DNA from: Candidatus Hydrogenedentota bacterium
Lineage (GTDB): Bacteria; Hydrogenedentota; Hydrogenedentia; Hydrogenedentiales; CAITNO01
Direction: 5' to 3'
NCBI GenBank assembly: GCA_903922535.1
Contig: CAIXUF010000376.1
Location: 1 to 8,086 of the forward strand
DNA length: 8,086 bases
Both the position numbers and the translations under genes were made by a program. The notes beneath the pieces are model-generated. The model worked only from the letters and a program-made list of their open reading frames with translations. It did no database searches and had not been told where the DNA came from. Positions 6,135-8,086 of this stretch are shown one piece after another; the first letter of the stretch is position 1; each line of letters starts with the position of its first letter.

Positions 6135-8086
6135 ATGAACCCCGAATCCTCCGGCCCACGGCTGCATGACCGCATCGTCATCCGCGGCGCCCGCGAACAT
6201 AATCTTAAGAATGTGAACCTTGAACTGCCCCGCGACCGGCTGATCGTCATCACCGGGCTGAGCGGATCGGGCAAGTCGAGCCTTGCCTTCGACACCATCT
6301 ATGCCGAGGGCCAGCGCCGCTATGTGGAAAGCCTGTCGGCCTACGCCCGCCAGTTTCTCGACCAGATGGACAAGCCCGATGTGGACTACATCGGGGGGCT
6401 GAGTCCCGCCATCTCCATCGAGCAGAAGACGACCCACCGCAACCCGCGCTCCACCGTGGGCACCGTCACGGAAATCTACGACTACCTGCGCCTGCTTTAC
6501 GCGCGCATCGGCGACCCTTTTTGCTGGCAGTGCGGCAAGCCCATTGAGTCGCAGACGCCGCAGAGCATTGTGGATTCTTCGATGGCCCTGCCCGAGGGCA
6601 CAAAGCTGCAACTGCTCGCCCCGCTCGTGCGCCAGCGCAAGGGCACCTACCAGAAGATCTTCGAGGACGTGAAGCGGCAGGGCTACGTGCGCGTGCGGGT
6701 AGACGGCAAGTTCTGCCAGGTGGACGATGACATCGTGCTGGAACGCTATGTCAAGCACGACATCGACGTGGTGGTCGATCGGCTTGTCATCAAGGACGGC
6801 GTGCAGCCGCGCCTGACCGATTCGGTCGAGACCTGCCTGCGCCTGGGCAAAGGGCTGATACGTCTCTGGATTGAAGAGCCGGGCAAGGCCGCCCGCGAAA
6901 GCCTCCAGAGCGAGAAGCTTGCCTGCCTGGACTGTGGTGTGGTGTTTGAGGAACTGGAGCCGCGCAGCTTCTCCTTCAACAACCCGCACGGCGCCTGCCC
7001 CAAGTGCACCGGGTTGGGCAATGTGATGGAGATTGACCCGGAACTGGTGGTGCCCGAGCCCGGCCTTGGCATTGACGACGGCGCCATCCGCCCCTGGAGC
7101 ATGCGCCGCGTGCTCGACGGCATGTACCGCAAGGCGCTGCACTCCGTGTGCACCCATTACAAGCAGGACCCGCACCAGCCGTGGCGGCTGCTTCCCGACT
7201 GGTTCCGCCAGATTGTGCTCTACGGTTCCGGCGAGGACGAGGTCGATTTCTCCTACTCCAACGAGCAGCGCACCTACGAGATCACGCGCACCTTCGAGGG
7301 CGTCATCCCGAACTTGGAACGGCGCTACCGGGAGACCGACTCGGCCGCCGCACGCGAAATGATCGACGAGTTCATGGCGTCGCGCGTCTGCCCTGTCTGC
7401 AAGGGCGCGCGGCTGCGGCCCGAGGCCCGCGCCGTGCGCGTGGCCGACAAGACGATTCTCGATGTGACCTCCATGGCCATAGCCGATGCCTCCGCGTTTT
7501 TCCAGTCCATGAAATTGTCCAAGACCAAGGCCGCCATTGCCGAGCGCATTATCAAGGAAATCCGCGAACGACTCGGCTTCCTGCACAGCGTCGGGCTGGG
7601 CTACCTCACGCTCGAACGCCACGCCGGATCGCTGTCGGGTGGCGAATCGCAGCGCATCCGCCTTGCCACGCAGATTGGATCCGGGCTGGTCGGCGTGCTC
7701 TACATCCTCGACGAACCCAGCATCGGCCTGCACCAGCGCGACAACGCGCGGTTGCTCGCCACACTGGAGCGCCTGCGCGACCTGGGCAACACCGTCCTGG
7801 TCGTCGAGCACGATCGCGACGCCATCCTGTCCGCCGACCACGTGGTCGAGTTCGGCCCGGGCGCGGGCCGCGCGGGCGGCGAGGTGGTGTTCGCGGGCAC
7901 CCCGGCCGAGATGCTGGCGTCGCCGGCGTCGCTGACCGGCGCGTACCTGTCGGGCCGCCTGTGCATCCCGGTCCCCGAGAAGCGGCGGCGCGGCAAGGGC
8001 ACGCTGGTGCTGAAGGGCGCGACCGGCAACAACCTCAAGGGGTTCGACGTCACGTTCCCGCTGGGCACGTTCATCGTGGTGACCGG
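6135..8086 (+). CDS. uvrA: Excinuclease ABC subunit UvrA, N-terminal ~650 residues (3' end outside window)
   Basis: UvrA is the damage-recognition ATPase of nucleotide excision repair; its dimer scans DNA with UvrB. About 650 of the usual ~940-950 residues are present. Visible parts: first P-loop GLSGSGKSS (41-49); Q-loop-side region YAEGQRRYVESLSAYARQFL (56-75); a CxxC pair at 130/133; the signature-domain zinc finger with C264/C267 and C288/C291; a second CxxC pair at 419/422 in CPVCKGARLRPEA, which with 130/133 may form another zinc module as in Bacillus UvrA; ABC signature LSGGESQR (500-507); Walker B VLYILDEP (521-528) and the H-loop EHD (558-560). The second ATPase half begins at the right edge, with VVTG leading into its P-loop. 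ATG at 6135 is preceded by AAGGAA (6121-6126) at 8-base spacing. Third-position GC becomes nearly total from about 7814 onward (see findings). Ends mid-codon at the window edge. Confidence 0.97.
   Translation, partial: MNPESSGPRLHDRIVIRGAREHNLKNVNLELPRDRLIVITGLSGSGKSSLAFDTIYAEGQRRYVESLSAYARQFLDQMDKPDVDYIGGLSPAISIEQKTTHRNPRSTVGTVTEIYDYLRLLYARIGDPFCWQCGKPIESQTPQSIVDSSMALPEGTKLQLLAPLVRQRKGTYQKIFEDVKRQGYVRVRVDGKFCQVDDDIVLERYVKHDIDVVVDRLVIKDGVQPRLTDSVETCLRLGKGLIRLWIEEPGKAARESLQSEKLACLDCGVVFEELEPRSFSFNNPHGACPKCTGLGNVMEIDPELVVPEPGLGIDDGAIRPWSMRRVLDGMYRKALHSVCTHYKQDPHQPWRLLPDWFRQIVLYGSGEDEVDFSYSNEQRTYEITRTFEGVIPNLERRYRETDSAAAREMIDEFMASRVCPVCKGARLRPEARAVRVADKTILDVTSMAIADASAFFQSMKLSKTKAAIAERIIKEIRERLGFLHSVGLGYLTLERHAGSLSGGESQRIRLATQIGSGLVGVLYILDEPSIGLHQRDNARLLATLERLRDLGNTVLVVEHDRDAILSADHVVEFGPGAGRAGGEVVFAGTPAEMLASPASLTGAYLSGRLCIPVPEKRRRGKGTLVLKGATGNNLKGFDVTFPLGTFIVVT

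Noticed and set aside
6096..7841. 581-codon minus-strand open frame antisense to uvrA
   Set aside because: It lies opposite an unmistakable uvrA and has a composition (His, Ala, Val, Gly, Asp) typical of antisense shadows. It has no domain and no credible start signal.

Overview
The window is a GC-rich bacterial chromosomal segment with six protein-coding genes, two of them cut by the window edges. It holds no RNA gene, insertion sequence, CRISPR array or phage gene that I can support. The organism cannot be named from six genes. A high-GC Gram-negative-like bacterium fits: it uses the MEP isoprenoid route (IspH), makes glycogen from ADP-glucose, and encodes a probably exported protein. A Planctomycetota/PVC or Hydrogenedentota-type genome is only a guess.

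Layout. Bases 1-430 (+) encode the C-terminal part of IspH. It converges on a minus-strand pair: a 723-residue glycoside-pentoside-hexuronide (GPH)-type MFS transporter (473-2644) and, upstream of it, ADP-glucose pyrophosphorylase GlgC (2735-4045). A strong intrinsic terminator hairpin lies in the 90-base gap between glgC and the transporter, only 23 bases before the transporter's GTG start. A divergent promoter region (4046-4216) separates glgC from three plus-strand genes: a class I SAM-dependent methyltransferase (4217-4972), an unrecognised putatively exported protein (5063-6019), and uvrA (6135 to the end of the window, about two thirds of the gene). Each plus-strand gene has its own plausible -10 element and Shine-Dalgarno sequence, so they look like separate units rather than one operon.

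How the genes relate. Sugar transport and glycogen synthesis sit side by side on the minus strand: the GPH family imports or exports sugars, and GlgC makes the glucosyl donor for glycogen. This is suggestive only. IspH and UvrA are housekeeping genes with no visible link to the others.

Most notable points. (1) The transporter carries an insert of about 270 residues between predicted TM5 and TM6, which would place a sizeable soluble domain on the outer face of the membrane, and it appears to lack two of the acidic residues used for cation coupling in MelB. (2) A terminator sits directly in front of the transporter's ribosome binding site. (3) Third-codon-position GC rises abruptly to essentially 100% in the last ~270 bases of uvrA. 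(4) The exported protein belongs to no family I recognise. I see no convincing defence, mobile or otherwise novel multi-gene system.
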